A stretch of 34,102 bases of DNA from Streptomyces brasiliensis. Its GTDB lineage: Bacteria > Actinomycetota > Actinomycetes > Streptomycetales > Streptomycetaceae. Positions within the stretch are counted from its first letter, which is position 1; every line of letters begins with the position of its first letter. Position numbers and translations under genes: made by a program. The notes beneath the pieces are model-generated. The model was given only the letters and a program-made list of their open reading frames with translations. It ran no database searches and had not been told where the DNA came from. Shown piece after piece: positions 24,401-32,924 of the stretch. The stretch lies in NCBI RefSeq assembly GCF_014647875.1, contig NZ_BMQA01000065.1:1-34102 (forward strand). The letters are read 5' to 3'.

Positions 24401-27400
24401 ACAGGTCGTAGCCGTAGGACCAGACGCTGCCGTCGTGGGCGGTGATTGTCCTCTGTTGCCCGCCGGGGGTGTAGGTGTAGCGGGTGTGGTTGTAGGAGCC
24501 GGTGGCGTCCGGGCTGGCGTACTGCCGGGTTTCGGTTGTCTGGCCCAGGGCGTTGGTCAGCGTCGACGTGGCCTGTCCGCCGGCCGGGGCGCTCTGGATG
24601 ACGCGATCGCCCTGGTAGGTGGTCGTGGTCGTCCAGCGGTGGGCGCCCTGCACCTTCGTCTCGCTGGTGATGGGGCGTGCGGCACTGTCGTAGGTGGTGT
24701 CGACCTGTATCGGGGCCTGGCCGCCCTCGACCGTGGCGGGGCTGCCGGACGGCGGGTTGTTCGCGTCCCAGATGTCCGACAGTGCGGAGCTGACCAGGCC
24801 GCGGGTGTCGTACTGGGTCAGGGCGATGATGCGGCCGCCGGACGGGGAGGGTGACTGGGTCTGCCGCGCCCGCAGCAGCGAGTCGTAGATGATGTAGGTG
24901 GTGTTGTAGCCGGAGGCGGTCGGGGTCAGGCTGCTGGTGGCGACTGAGGACACAGTGTCCTTGGACACGTGGTAGTCGTACTTGTAGTTCGGCGTGGCGC
25001 CCGCCAGGCGCAGCCGGTTGGCGAGCCACACCTGGGTGACGCGGCCGAGGCTGTCGTACGTCGACTCGGTGATCTTGTTGTTGGGGTCGGTGACCTTGGT
25101 CGCCGCGCCGGTGGCGAAGTCGATGACCGACTTCGTGGCGTAGGTCTTGGCGTCGGCGACCTCGGTAGCCGTGAGCGGGCCGGCGGCTATGGGGGTGTAG
25201 GTGGTCTTGCTGACCTGTGTGTCGTTGGTGTCCGTGACGATCAGGGGCCGGCCGAGGGTGTCGAACGTCGTGAGGCTCAGCTTCTGCCAACTCGGCTGAC
25301 CACCGGTGCCGTAGCCGCTGGCCCGGCCCGTCCACCGGGCCTCGCCCTTGGTGGGTGTCTGGTCCGCAGTCCAGGCGGTGTCGGCGTCGTAGGTGGTGGC
25401 GGTGTCGGCGATGACGTCGCCGGGTTTGATGGAGTCGGCCGGCAGGTCGAGTGCGCTGTCCGCGGTGGCGCAGGGCTTGGCCGTGGTGCGGGTGCGGGAG
25501 ACCAGCGATGTCAGCCCCGCCGAAGGGTTGCGGGCGTACCAGGTGCGGGTGCAGGTCTCGTCTCCGGTGACCGCGTCGTCGCCCTGGTCCTCGACGGTCT
25601 GCGGCATGCCGTAGTCGTCGTAGGTGGTGGCGGTGGTGCGGGTGCGGTCGGCGGGCTGACTGCCGCTGGTGACGCGGGTGCGGGTGTGGGTGGCGGCGGT
25701 GCGGACGTAGTACGCCTCGATGTCGGCGTACGACTTGTGCTGGGTGGCCGTCTTTTGCGACCACGGATCATTGATCGTGCCGGTGACCTCGTCGGCGCCG
25801 TTGAAGGTGACCGTCTCCCGGGTGAAGCCCGCGTACTGGTCGGCATCCGTGAGAGCAGGCGCCTTGATACCGGTGCTCTGGGCCCGTCGGCGGGCGTCGG
25901 GGTCCAGGGTCTTGCCGTCGGCCTCGAGGAGGCGGTCGCCGTCCATGCCCCGCATGTACACGGCGACGGTCTTGCTCCGGGTGCCGTTGCTGGGGCCGGT
26001 GTAGTGGGTGACCTTCTCGAAGCCGCGCCAGATGGACCAGGTGCGTTCCTTCTCCGGCGTCAACGGGTCATCGTCGTAGTGCCAGGCGCCGCCCGTGTCC
26101 GAGTACTCGTAGCTGTCCGTGATGGTGCCCGAGGCGCCCGTCTCGTCAGTGGTGCTGACGACCGAGACGGGGTACTTCTGGAACCAGTCCAGCACCGGGT
26201 CCACGTCGCCGCCGTTGGGCCGCCAGTACACCGGGTAGCAGGTGCGGGTGTTCTGGTCGGGGCGGGGCATGCTCTGGCCCGCAACGCAGTCCGCTGGCTG
26301 GTAGGTGACGGCGGTCTTCGCTCCGGTCTCCGTCGTGATACCGGTCAAACGGGGCTTGGCCAGGGGCAGGATGTTGTCGGCGCTGCCGTCGACCCGGTTG
26401 GTGAGGAACTCGCTGGTGAAGCTGACCGGATCCGTCGACAACGGCGTGCCGTGCTCACCCGTATGCTGGATCGACTGCAGCCACAGCGACTGGTCACTGG
26501 AATCACCGACCTCACCAGGATCCAGGTAGACCTGCGTCAGCTTCCACGAGTCGACCGGCTCGAAGCCCGCGCTCGGGGACAACGCCGCGTTCCACGCCGA
26601 GGTGGTGATGCCGGTCAGGCGCTTACGGGTGAAGAACGCGGGACCCGTGGAATCACAGTCCGTCGCCTCCCACGCGCAGATCGCGTCGAAGGGCACATCC
26701 GGCCAGTGAGGGCTGGTGGACGCGGTCAGGGAGTCGCAGCCGGTATCGGTGCGGATGCACCGCTCGTCATAGGTTAAGGACACCTCGTCCGAGGCGGCCG
26801 GGCTGCCGGAGAACAGGGCATCGGCCCGCTGCCCGTAAAGAATCTTGCTGAGGTAGCCGCCGCGGATGTAGTAGGAGGCGGCTGTACTCGCGCCGTTCTT
26901 GACGTAGTAGTTGGACTCCTTGGTGTACCAGTACGACATGGCGTTGCCATGCAGGTCCTCGACATAGTCGAGATTCCACCGCCACGCCTGCACCACGGAA
27001 CGGTTCGCAAACGCGCTGCCCTGGTCGTAGCCGGGCTCCCCGGCATCGTCACCGAACACCGCCACCGTCCACGTGGAGTTGGTGCGCTCGGTGTCCGCGC
27101 CCGGAAGCTTGTTCAGGCCGAACACATAGCGGATGCCGTCCCCAGTGGTGACCGTCCAGTACTCGCCATTGCCGTCGCCGTTGTCCGCCCCCGTCGACCG
27201 GGTCACCGTCGAGGCATCGTCACCCTTCAGACGCCACGTGCCGCTGGTGTCGTCCTTGACCAGCTCGGTGGACTTGCCGTTGAGGACCAGGGAAGCGTTG
27301 TCGTACTTCCAGCACAGGTCGTACTTGCCATCCTGACCGTCGTCGTCACACGAGCCGTACTTCCGCTCAATGAACGACGACGTCAGGTCGAAACCCTCAC

Positions 27401-28421
27401 CGATCTGACTGCCCTGGTTGTTGGTGCTGGCCGTGCGGCCGTCCACACTGCCGGAGTCGTAGGAGATCGACAGATCCGGCTGCGGGCCGGCCGCAGCCGG
27501 AGGAGCCTTCAGCGGGTAGTTCCAGGTGAAGGTGCCCGACGACCCACCAGCTTCCCAGGTGGAGGACGCTGACAGCGGGGTGGCCTTGTAGTCGCCGCCA
27601 CCGGACTGCGTTCCGGCCGCGAGCGCCAGCAGCATCGTCTGCCCACCAGCGGGTGCCGACGGCGCCGCGGACGCGTTCGGTGCCGCAGTCCGGGTGGTGC
27701 GGAAAGTAAGGCGCGCACGGAGCCGCTGCCCGTCACGGTCGTTGGTCTGCGGCAGTGGCTTCGCGGTGCGGCATGCAGCCTTGCCCGGATGGGTGACGGC
27801 GCAGTCGGGCAGCTTCAGGATCTGCAGGCGTCCGGCCCAGTCCCCGCCATAGGCGTCGGCGAACGCGGAGTAGTCGATGCCCAGCTCCGCCGCGCCACCG
27901 CTGGGGGCACCCGTGACGGACAGCGCGACGCCCTTGATACCCAGAGCACTGGTCTGCTTGCGGCTCAGCACGCTCACCTTGACCGTCGGGGCCGCCTTCT
28001 TCGCCCCGGTGGCCTGCTTGCCGGCGCCGGTGGTGGGCGTGGCGAGGGTCAGTGGCAGGGATCCAGCTGTGGCCTTGGCTGTTCCGGAAGCCGGGGCGGT
28101 GAGGGTGACGGTGGCGGGACCCGGCCAGGCGGAGGTGCTGTGCTGGTCTCGCAGGGCCCGCTGTGCCGCCTTCTTGTCGGCCGCTTCCTGACGGGCGATC
28201 AGCCGGGAGGCGGCCGTCGCCTTCGGCTTCAGGGGGGACGTCTGGACCGAGACCTGTTTGGGCGGCTCGGGACGGCCAAGCGGCTTCGCGGGCTCGGCCA
28301 CCGCGGCCAGCGGGCTGAGCAGACCGGGCAGCAGCGCGAAGGCGGCCGTGACGGCTATCCGGCCGTGCAGGCGCGTACGGGACTGGGTGGCTCGGCGGCG
28401 GAACAGCGGCATGGGTCTCAT
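21423..28421 (-). CDS. RHS polymorphic toxin with HINT domain and nucleotidyltransferase tail
   Basis: A secreted protein of 2332 residues. ATG 28421 has GGAG 7 bases upstream; TTG 28427 is an in-frame alternative. A signal peptide (RIAVTAAFALLPGLLSPLAAVAEP) is followed by an N-terminal beta-rich region (about 50-900), tandem YD/RHS repeats (about 1050-1850) and the RHS core (THIGAREYDPTTGQFISVDPLL, near 1870). The cage-closing segment is NPVTHSDPTGMG. A HINT autoprotease spans Cys2073 (CNSFTPDTEV), the HTTSHHPFW block and VHN2217-S. The released tail of about 115 residues contains VVGSRANGTPNPTSDWDYIL (GS near 2256, Asp2268 and Asp2270), the signature of polymerase-beta-type nucleotidyltransferases. 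By analogy it would transfer a nucleotide to a tRNA or protein of a rival cell. Codon 549 is TTA. A DUF5958-like gene follows as putative immunity; the LamG gene lies upstream. Confidence 0.88.
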   Translation of the reverse strand: MRPMPLFRRRATQSRTRLHGRIAVTAAFALLPGLLSPLAAVAEPAKPLGRPEPPKQVSVQTSPLKPKATAASRLIARQEAADKKAAQRALRDQHSTSAWPGPATVTLTAPASGTAKATAGSLPLTLATPTTGAGKQATGAKKAAPTVKVSVLSRKQTSALGIKGVALSVTGAPSGGAAELGIDYSAFADAYGGDWAGRLQILKLPDCAVTHPGKAACRTAKPLPQTNDRDGQRLRARLTFRTTRTAAPNASAAPSAPAGGQTMLLALAAGTQSGGGDYKATPLSASSTWEAGGSSGTFTWNYPLKAPPAAAGPQPDLSISYDSGSVDGRTASTNNQGSQIGEGFDLTSSFIERKYGSCDDDGQDGKYDLCWKYDNASLVLNGKSTELVKDDTSGTWRLKGDDASTVTRSTGADNGDGNGEYWTVTTGDGIRYVFGLNKLPGADTERTNSTWTVAVFGDDAGEPGYDQGSAFANRSVVQAWRWNLDYVEDLHGNAMSYWYTKESNYYVKNGASTAASYYIRGGYLSKILYGQRADALFSGSPAASDEVSLTYDERCIRTDTGCDSLTASTSPHWPDVPFDAICAWEATDCDSTGPAFFTRKRLTGITTSAWNAALSPSAGFEPVDSWKLTQVYLDPGEVGDSSDQSLWLQSIQHTGEHGTPLSTDPVSFTSEFLTNRVDGSADNILPLAKPRLTGITTETGAKTAVTYQPADCVAGQSMPRPDQNTRTCYPVYWRPNGGDVDPVLDWFQKYPVSVVSTTDETGASGTITDSYEYSDTGGAWHYDDDPLTPEKERTWSIWRGFEKVTHYTGPSNGTRSKTVAVYMRGMDGDRLLEADGKTLDPDARRRAQSTGIKAPALTDADQYAGFTRETVTFNGADEVTGTINDPWSQKTATQHKSYADIEAYYVRTAATHTRTRVTSGSQPADRTRTTATTYDDYGMPQTVEDQGDDAVTGDETCTRTWYARNPSAGLTSLVSRTRTTAKPCATADSALDLPADSIKPGDVIADTATTYDADTAWTADQTPTKGEARWTGRASGYGTGGQPSWQKLSLTTFDTLGRPLIVTDTNDTQVSKTTYTPIAAGPLTATEVADAKTYATKSVIDFATGAATKVTDPNNKITESTYDSLGRVTQVWLANRLRLAGATPNYKYDYHVSKDTVSSVATSSLTPTASGYNTTYIIYDSLLRARQTQSPSPSGGRIIALTQYDTRGLVSSALSDIWDANNPPSGSPATVEGGQAPIQVDTTYDSAARPITSETKVQGAHRWTTTTTYQGDRVIQSAPAGGQATSTLTNALGQTTETRQYASPDATGSYNHTRYTYTPGGQQRTITAHDGSVWSYGYDLFGRQTSTTDPDKGTAQSHYNNLDQTDWTQDAENRKLLYAYDVLGRKTDLWQSDTTDANKLAHWDYDQAAKGQQDTATRYVGGSSGTSSQAYVKKVTKFDGLYNAVNSELTLPATDALVAAGVPQTLKFDTSYNVANLPSGIGDPAVAGLPSEGIAPAYDTLGNIKTLGGTTGYLLGAAYSELGDLTTLTVGMDSTSSARKAYLNYRYENGTRRLTRSYVTDDTHGYMPQDLNFTQDDAGNVTSISDASTLGGTSKADNQCFTYDGYGRMTEAWTPDTADCATSGRTTANLGGAAPYWTSYSYTTSGQRDTETQHQTAGDRTTNYAYGTTNNQPHPLDHTTGATTASYTYDKTGNTTHRPGPAGTQTLAWNSEDKLASLTEGTKQTGYLYDADGNLLIRRATGDGDTILYLGDTEVRLTVKGATKTLTGTRYYTAGGQTIAVRTATAGTTGTKLTFLATDPHGTASLTLDATTWAINKRYTTPFGADRGQPLYGPWPDDKGFLGKPADTTTGLTHIGAREYDPTTGQFISVDPLLEVDKNQTLNGYTYAVQNPVTHSDPTGMGVMCGGRGGSQEACAHRPDGSEGNGSPNDAVDYSKPIPPAPCNSNCGTATGNTKAVESRLLLLGPQTDDENDLLRYWYTYATEANGDYWNTPIGEGDNLSMACYGRDGCQAAYNYLLKTGDVHGAKKIAATYCVHHSGRCASNARMEGIVSDTLQESLELIALGLGGGKYGCNSFTPDTEVLMEDGKTKPIGKVRPGDRVESADPDDGRHHGPHKVIAQLVHHDKDLVDVTVREKNGRPAVLHTTSHHPFWDESAHQWVDASRLAPGHMLITETNKRVSVLNVRARPGDGDMYNLTIDRLHTYYVLAGQTPVLVHNSGGWCGPGLRTAAEAGISPNDAKRIQNAADKAGQPIIVVGSRANGTPNPTSDWDYILSGPSRTRHSVKNSLPRGTGDGEGSGRGRDFWQNYNPNRPDYAELDPSRPYVVFEPRSR

Positions 28422-28440
28422 GTCCAAGCTCCATCAAGAC

Positions 28441-28452
28441 CCCCTGCAGGGG
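28441..28452. promoter_or_regulatory. Perfect 12-base palindrome in the RHS leader
   Basis: CCCCTGCAGGGG, extended to a near-perfect GACCCC/GGGGTC stem with one bulged base, lies 20 bases before the RHS start codon and just upstream of its ribosome site. It may be an operator or an RNA hairpin acting on translation of the toxin. Function is not shown. Confidence 0.35.
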
Positions 28453-28529
28453 TCAGAGTCGGTGGGTCGTACTGGGCACGACGGGCAAGATCAGAGGTGC
28501 AGCCGCACCGGCTGCCGAGCACTGCATTA

Positions 28530-28562
28530 GGGCGGGCGAAGCCTGTGTCGTTTCGCCCGCCC
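28530..28562 (-). terminator. Strong hairpin between the LamG and RHS genes
   Basis: GGGCGGGCGAA (28530-28540) and TTCGCCCGCCC (28552-28562) form a perfect 11-bp stem with an 11-base loop, starting 8 bases after the LamG stop on the minus strand. There is no T-run. It may end or reduce transcription before the RHS gene, or protect the upstream mRNA. Confidence 0.7.
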
Positions 28563-28570
28563 GGCGGGAT

Positions 28571-31500
28571 TCAGTCGTCGACGATCACACGTTCACGGAC
28601 CTCGTCGAGGGTCATGGCTCCGACCCAGATCCGCAGACGGTTCAGCCGCCCCGCGAAGTAGCTGCTGCTGGTCGTGCCTCCCATGGACAGGCTTCCGCTG
28701 CCCTGCTGAGGTGAGGTGACCGCGTTGTTGTCACCGTCGGCCACCGGTGTGGTGCCCACATACAGGTGCATGCGGCCACCCTGGTCCTGCGCGTCATACA
28801 CGCCGGTCAGCGTCACCGGGGACATCGTGTCGGCAAGTTCGTCCACCTGCGTCACATCGGACATGGCCACCGTGGACCCGGACGGCGTGGTGCGCACGAA
28901 CTTCCACACGTAGGAGTCCTGTCCCGTCTTCACCACCGCAAGGGCCCACGAGACTCCGCCGCTTCCGGCCTGGCCGGCGATCTGGGCCTGATAGCCGTCG
29001 GGTTTAGCGTTGAGGGAGGTCGGATCGAGCTGGGCCTGGGCGGAGACGGTGAAGGAGCCCTTCTCGTCGATGGCCGGGCCGGTCACCGACGCATAGCCGC
29101 CGCTGCCGTCCACCACCAGCGTGCTCGACTCCTCATCCAGATGCGCGCCCGAGGACAGCGTCATCGCTGCGATCGGGTAGGGAGAGGACTCGCTGACCGT
29201 GCTCCCCGTAGAAATTTCCGCGTTCCAGTCCCCCACTAGCTCAACCCCCGGCATGCTGTTCTCCAGCGTCCGAGCCTCCTCGGCGACCTCCTCGGCGGAC
29301 AGTGCGCTCTGCCAGGCTGCGACCTCGTCGATACGACCGCGGAAGTACTGCCCCGCCGCGCCGCGCACCACCGAGCGTCCTACCTGCAGGCCCTGGCTTG
29401 CCTCCCACGGAACGTAACTCGGCGCGTTCGCCAGCAGGTTGACCGGATCACCCTGAGCGCGGCCGTTGACGAACAACTGGATGGTGTCGTCCTGCGGCCG
29501 TCGGTTACCGCTCGCATCGGTCGCGGCCGTGTAGACGCCCGCCAGGTGCGTCCACACCCGCAGTGGCGGATCCGTGGTGGTCGCCACCGACTTGACGAAG
29601 ACTGGCGTCGCCGAGTCCGTCACCGTGTAGTGGAACACATATGACCGAGTCGAGGACGAGTAGTACAGCGCGAACGCCTGCGCCTGCGCGCCCGGCTCGG
29701 TCAGGATCATCCGGCTGGTGGACGTATCCGTGAGATTCACCCACGCCGAGACCGTGAACGAGTGCGCCGTGTTCACCACCGGGCCATTCGAATCGGCGTA
29801 CGCCTTCTGCAGGTCCGGGTTGCTGCTGTCCAGCCACAGCGACGTGTCCTCATCACCCCGCCGCGCCATAGTGGAAAAACCGGCCCCGTCATGCATCGTC
29901 AGATTGTGCGTGGGCGCGGTCGGGTCGTGCTGCGGATCATCCGCAGCACTGTCCTTGGCCGTGGTCACATCCGAGCCGGGAGCACCATCGTTGAAGTGCC
30001 AGCGCCCGACCGGCCCCGGCGGCAGAGCCACCTGGAAGTCGAACGTCTCTGGCGTGCCCGTCCGTGCGCGGACATCGATGGCCCACACTTTCAAGTGGTG
30101 CGTGCCGCCCATGCTCGGTGTGACATCAGTGACCTCGGCGGTGTGATCGGCCTTCGCCGTAACGGTGTGCGTGCCGCCTTCCTGACCGCTCGGGCCGGAC
30201 AGCGCCCACTGATACTTGCTGATGTCCGGATCCAGGCTGTTGGGCTTGAACACGAACGTGCCCGCCACGCCCCGCCCGCCCTTGGCAGGACAGACATCCG
30301 TCGTGCACTCCACGTACGGTGATCCGTTGGTCGGGTCCTTGGGTTCGATCGTTGGAGCCTTCGGCGCGGTGGAGTCGATGATGAAGTAACACCACGGGGA
30401 GAACGACGAGTACAAGTCTCCGCTGCTGCCGTTGTAGGACCAGTGGGATTGGGTGCGGGCCCGGTAGCGGTAGGTGCTGCCGTCCGTCCGCTTTGTCGTC
30501 TGCAGATCGAGCAGCGCGCCATCATGCTGATAGCCGCCTTCGGAGTCGGCCGCCCAGATCTCCTCCCACGTACCGTCAGCAAGCTTGCGGGCGATGCGGT
30601 AGTTGGCCTTCAGCTGACCAGGATCGTCGTTGGTGCCCGGCTGGACCTGCGTCTCTACTCGGGCGCGGACGGTGGGCTGGTCCACCGTAACGACCAGCGG
30701 GTCACTGACCGGATTGCAGTAACCGTGTGCACCCGTCGACGCGACACCCGGGATCACACCCACGTTGATCGGCACACCCGGATTCGGCGCATAATCCACC
30801 GTGACCTCGGCGTTGTCGTCGAACCGCTTCCAGGCCCGCGGCTCGCTCTCGTCCAGCGCCCGCAGCATCAGCGTCAGCCGGGAAAACTTCCCATCCGCGA
30901 AATCCTGCACATTCTTCGTCAGACTGCCATTGAACTCGACCCACGCATCCGGCTGCGAAGGACTGCAATTGTCACCACGCCCCGCCGACACCTTCGCCGA
31001 ATCCATCAGGCTCACAGTCGACGGCCCCGGCCACCGGGTCCCCTCACTGATGTTCCCGGTACGCTCCAGATTGACCGTATACGGGTTGCAGTTGAAGGAC
31101 CATGTCTCGTGCGCCCTGAACGTGGCGTGCAGGACATGCTTCCCGGCCAGCACGCTCGGGCTGAACTCGAAATACATGCGGTTCACATAGTTGTCACCGC
31201 AGTAGTAGCCGTCCGCGTTCGAGCAGCGCCCCACACCGTAGTCGCCGGAGAACTGGTAGAATGCGTCACCGTCCGACGACAGCACCGTGCGCTCCGCACG
31301 CGAGAGCCCCACCGACGGGTCGATGTAGACGGGGTAGACGGTGTCCTGGCCCCGCAGCAGCCCCAGATCCGGCGCCACCGCGATGCTGCCGTCGTCCACC
31401 TGCACCGGCAGCGTCGCCGTCGCATCCCCGTCCCCCGGATGCACCGGCGCCTCGGCGCCGGCCGTCTGCGTACCGGCGTCCCCCGCCCCGGAGGACGTCC

Positions 31501-32218
31501 CGGCCGCAGACGCGGTCAGCAGCTGTGGCTCGGCGCCGTCGCCGGCGGAGTCCCACATCTGCCCGGCCGGTCCGGTGAACACGGCGTTGCCGTCCGCATC
31601 CAGCGCCCGCATACCACCGCCGGCCCCCGCAACCACCGACACACCGTCACCGGCGACGGCGAACTGCAGCTGCTCCAGGTCCTGGCTCTGCGCGGCCTCG
31701 GCCGACTTCACCACCAGGACTTCCCGGTACCCGTCCGGCACCGCCGTCAACTGAAGATCCACACCCGGCAGCACATCCGCATAGGTGGCCGTCGACCCGT
31801 CCAGCGACGGCTCGGGCAGACGGCCCGGCCAGCGCACGGACAACGCCCGCTCGCTCTGCGCCAGCCGGACCATGTCCTGTGCGCCGCCGGCCGAAAACGA
31901 CACCTGGGCCGTGGCATACCGCGGCCCGATCGAGCCGTCCGCCCTGCGCACCAGCGTCGTGTCGATGTCATGCCATCCGCCCGCAGCATCCCTCGCCCGC
32001 TGCGGCGCCGTCGCCTGCTGCAGCGTGTAGGTGCCGTCCGGATTAGCGAACGTCTGCGAGTACTCCGTGCGCTCGCTTGTCACCTCGACCGGCTCACCGG
32101 ACGCCGCAGCCTGCTCCGACGGCGTCTGAGGCTGTACCGCATCCGCGTGAGCGCCGGGCGAATTGACCAGGACCACACCGCTGGTAAGCAGCGCCCAGGC
32201 CACCAGCCTGGCCAGCAT
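28571..32218 (-). CDS. Secreted LamG-domain protein, partner of the RHS toxin
   Basis: An exported protein of about 1215 residues. ATG 32218 has GGAG 7 bases upstream and gives a short signal peptide (MLARLVAWALLTSGVVLVNS, then PGAHADA). GTG 32263 or 32275 would add an Arg-rich N-terminus and is possible. The N-terminal part is rich in short beta motifs (FANPDGTYTLQQATAPQRAR; WPGRLPEPSLDGSTATYADVLPGVDLQL). A middle region has Cys pairs and an Ig/fibronectin-like stretch (SKYQWALSGPSGQ). Two LamG/concanavalin-type domains follow at about 735-990 (FTVSAWVNL, YFRGRIDEVAAWQSAL) and 1005-1212 (FTVSAQAQL, YFAGRLNRLRIW). In Streptomyces such proteins commonly stand directly upstream of RHS genes. 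A role in surface attachment, carbohydrate binding or display of the toxin is inferred. No TTA codon was found. Confidence 0.82.
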   Translation of the reverse strand: MLARLVAWALLTSGVVLVNSPGAHADAVQPQTPSEQAAASGEPVEVTSERTEYSQTFANPDGTYTLQQATAPQRARDAAGGWHDIDTTLVRRADGSIGPRYATAQVSFSAGGAQDMVRLAQSERALSVRWPGRLPEPSLDGSTATYADVLPGVDLQLTAVPDGYREVLVVKSAEAAQSQDLEQLQFAVAGDGVSVVAGAGGGMRALDADGNAVFTGPAGQMWDSAGDGAEPQLLTASAAGTSSGAGDAGTQTAGAEAPVHPGDGDATATLPVQVDDGSIAVAPDLGLLRGQDTVYPVYIDPSVGLSRAERTVLSSDGDAFYQFSGDYGVGRCSNADGYYCGDNYVNRMYFEFSPSVLAGKHVLHATFRAHETWSFNCNPYTVNLERTGNISEGTRWPGPSTVSLMDSAKVSAGRGDNCSPSQPDAWVEFNGSLTKNVQDFADGKFSRLTLMLRALDESEPRAWKRFDDNAEVTVDYAPNPGVPINVGVIPGVASTGAHGYCNPVSDPLVVTVDQPTVRARVETQVQPGTNDDPGQLKANYRIARKLADGTWEEIWAADSEGGYQHDGALLDLQTTKRTDGSTYRYRARTQSHWSYNGSSGDLYSSFSPWCYFIIDSTAPKAPTIEPKDPTNGSPYVECTTDVCPAKGGRGVAGTFVFKPNSLDPDISKYQWALSGPSGQEGGTHTVTAKADHTAEVTDVTPSMGGTHHLKVWAIDVRARTGTPETFDFQVALPPGPVGRWHFNDGAPGSDVTTAKDSAADDPQHDPTAPTHNLTMHDGAGFSTMARRGDEDTSLWLDSSNPDLQKAYADSNGPVVNTAHSFTVSAWVNLTDTSTSRMILTEPGAQAQAFALYYSSSTRSYVFHYTVTDSATPVFVKSVATTTDPPLRVWTHLAGVYTAATDASGNRRPQDDTIQLFVNGRAQGDPVNLLANAPSYVPWEASQGLQVGRSVVRGAAGQYFRGRIDEVAAWQSALSAEEVAEEARTLENSMPGVELVGDWNAEISTGSTVSESSPYPIAAMTLSSGAHLDEESSTLVVDGSGGYASVTGPAIDEKGSFTVSAQAQLDPTSLNAKPDGYQAQIAGQAGSGGVSWALAVVKTGQDSYVWKFVRTTPSGSTVAMSDVTQVDELADTMSPVTLTGVYDAQDQGGRMHLYVGTTPVADGDNNAVTSPQQGSGSLSMGGTTSSSYFAGRLNRLRIWVGAMTLDEVRERVIVDD

Positions 32219-32924
32219 GCGACGTCTCCGCGAGTTCCGCGCAGACAGAACTCCAGCCCTCACGTGCGATTCCACAGCCCCACCCCATGCATCACACAAG
32301 CGCCACAATAAGGCCCGGATCATAGCCAGAAGAACCCACGAGAGATCAACAGTGCCCCCCACGTCACACTCAAGGTTTTCATGACCCAAAAAGCGCGTAA
32401 AGGACGATCCAGCTGGCTGAAAAACGAATAAACAAGATGAGAAATTGCCGTACTTCAGGGGAAGTAGAAGTGAACTAAACTACACGCACAGCAGTGCTCA
32501 TCTCCGTCGCGACCCTCGATACACACGCCGTCGCCCACAACCTGCAAACCCGGGTGACGTTCCATCACCGGGGAGAAGACCCGGCAGCTTCGCCGAGAGC
32601 CCGCCAAAGACTGCGGACCTGCTGTTCGAGAACAAAATGCTCCTCGAGGGTCTTGCCAACCGCGGAGCAGCAGTTGCCGACAGCGGCGATCGAGACGGTG
32701 GGCTCCATGGTGAATGCCTTGTCAGACAGGGTGCCCAGCTCGCAAAGACCACTGGCACCTCGTGGACTCAACGGAAGGACCGCGCGGGGCGGTCCAAGCC
32801 CCGAGGCAGTCGAGGGTGAGTCCGCTGGGCGCTGCTCTGCCGCCTTCGAACAGCGCCTTGCCCCACAGCCACAGCGGTTCGGCGAGGATGTTGAGACCCG
32901 CGGTGTGGGCTGGACAGCGAGCGG
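32219..32924. other. Gene-poor stretch upstream of the LamG gene
   Basis: About 700 bases. The part 32380-32490 is markedly AT-rich for this DNA (runs such as AAAAAGCG, GAAAAACGAATAAAC) and probably holds the promoter of the leftward LamG gene. The rest holds one possible small gene (32565-32708) and a short leftward frame around 32800-32900 (AGLNILAEPLWLWGKALFEGG) without a credible start, whose origin I do not recognise. Confidence 0.45.
32565..32708 (-). CDS. Small hypothetical protein
   Basis: A 47-residue frame, MEPTVSIAAVGNCCSAVGKT onward, with a weak AAGG 8 bases before ATG 32708. Third-position GC bias is moderate, and the end (EQQVRSLWRALGEAAG) is helical. The frame is open to TTG 32771. 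It is not recognised and may be non-coding. Confidence 0.3.
   Translation of the reverse strand: MEPTVSIAAVGNCCSAVGKTLEEHFVLEQQVRSLWRALGEAAGSSPR

Noticed and set aside
22700..26000. YD/RHS repeats as possible CRISPR or tandem DNA repeat array
   Set aside because: The repetition is at protein level in long degenerate units, with no short exact DNA repeats or spacers.
22671..26777. Several plus-strand open frames of 330-600 codons
   Set aside because: They lie antisense to the RHS gene and mirror its repeats; Val/Gly/Arg-rich shadows without domains.
30443..32311. Plus-strand open frame of 622 codons
   Set aside because: It is antisense to the LamG gene and Arg/His-rich with no recognisable fold.
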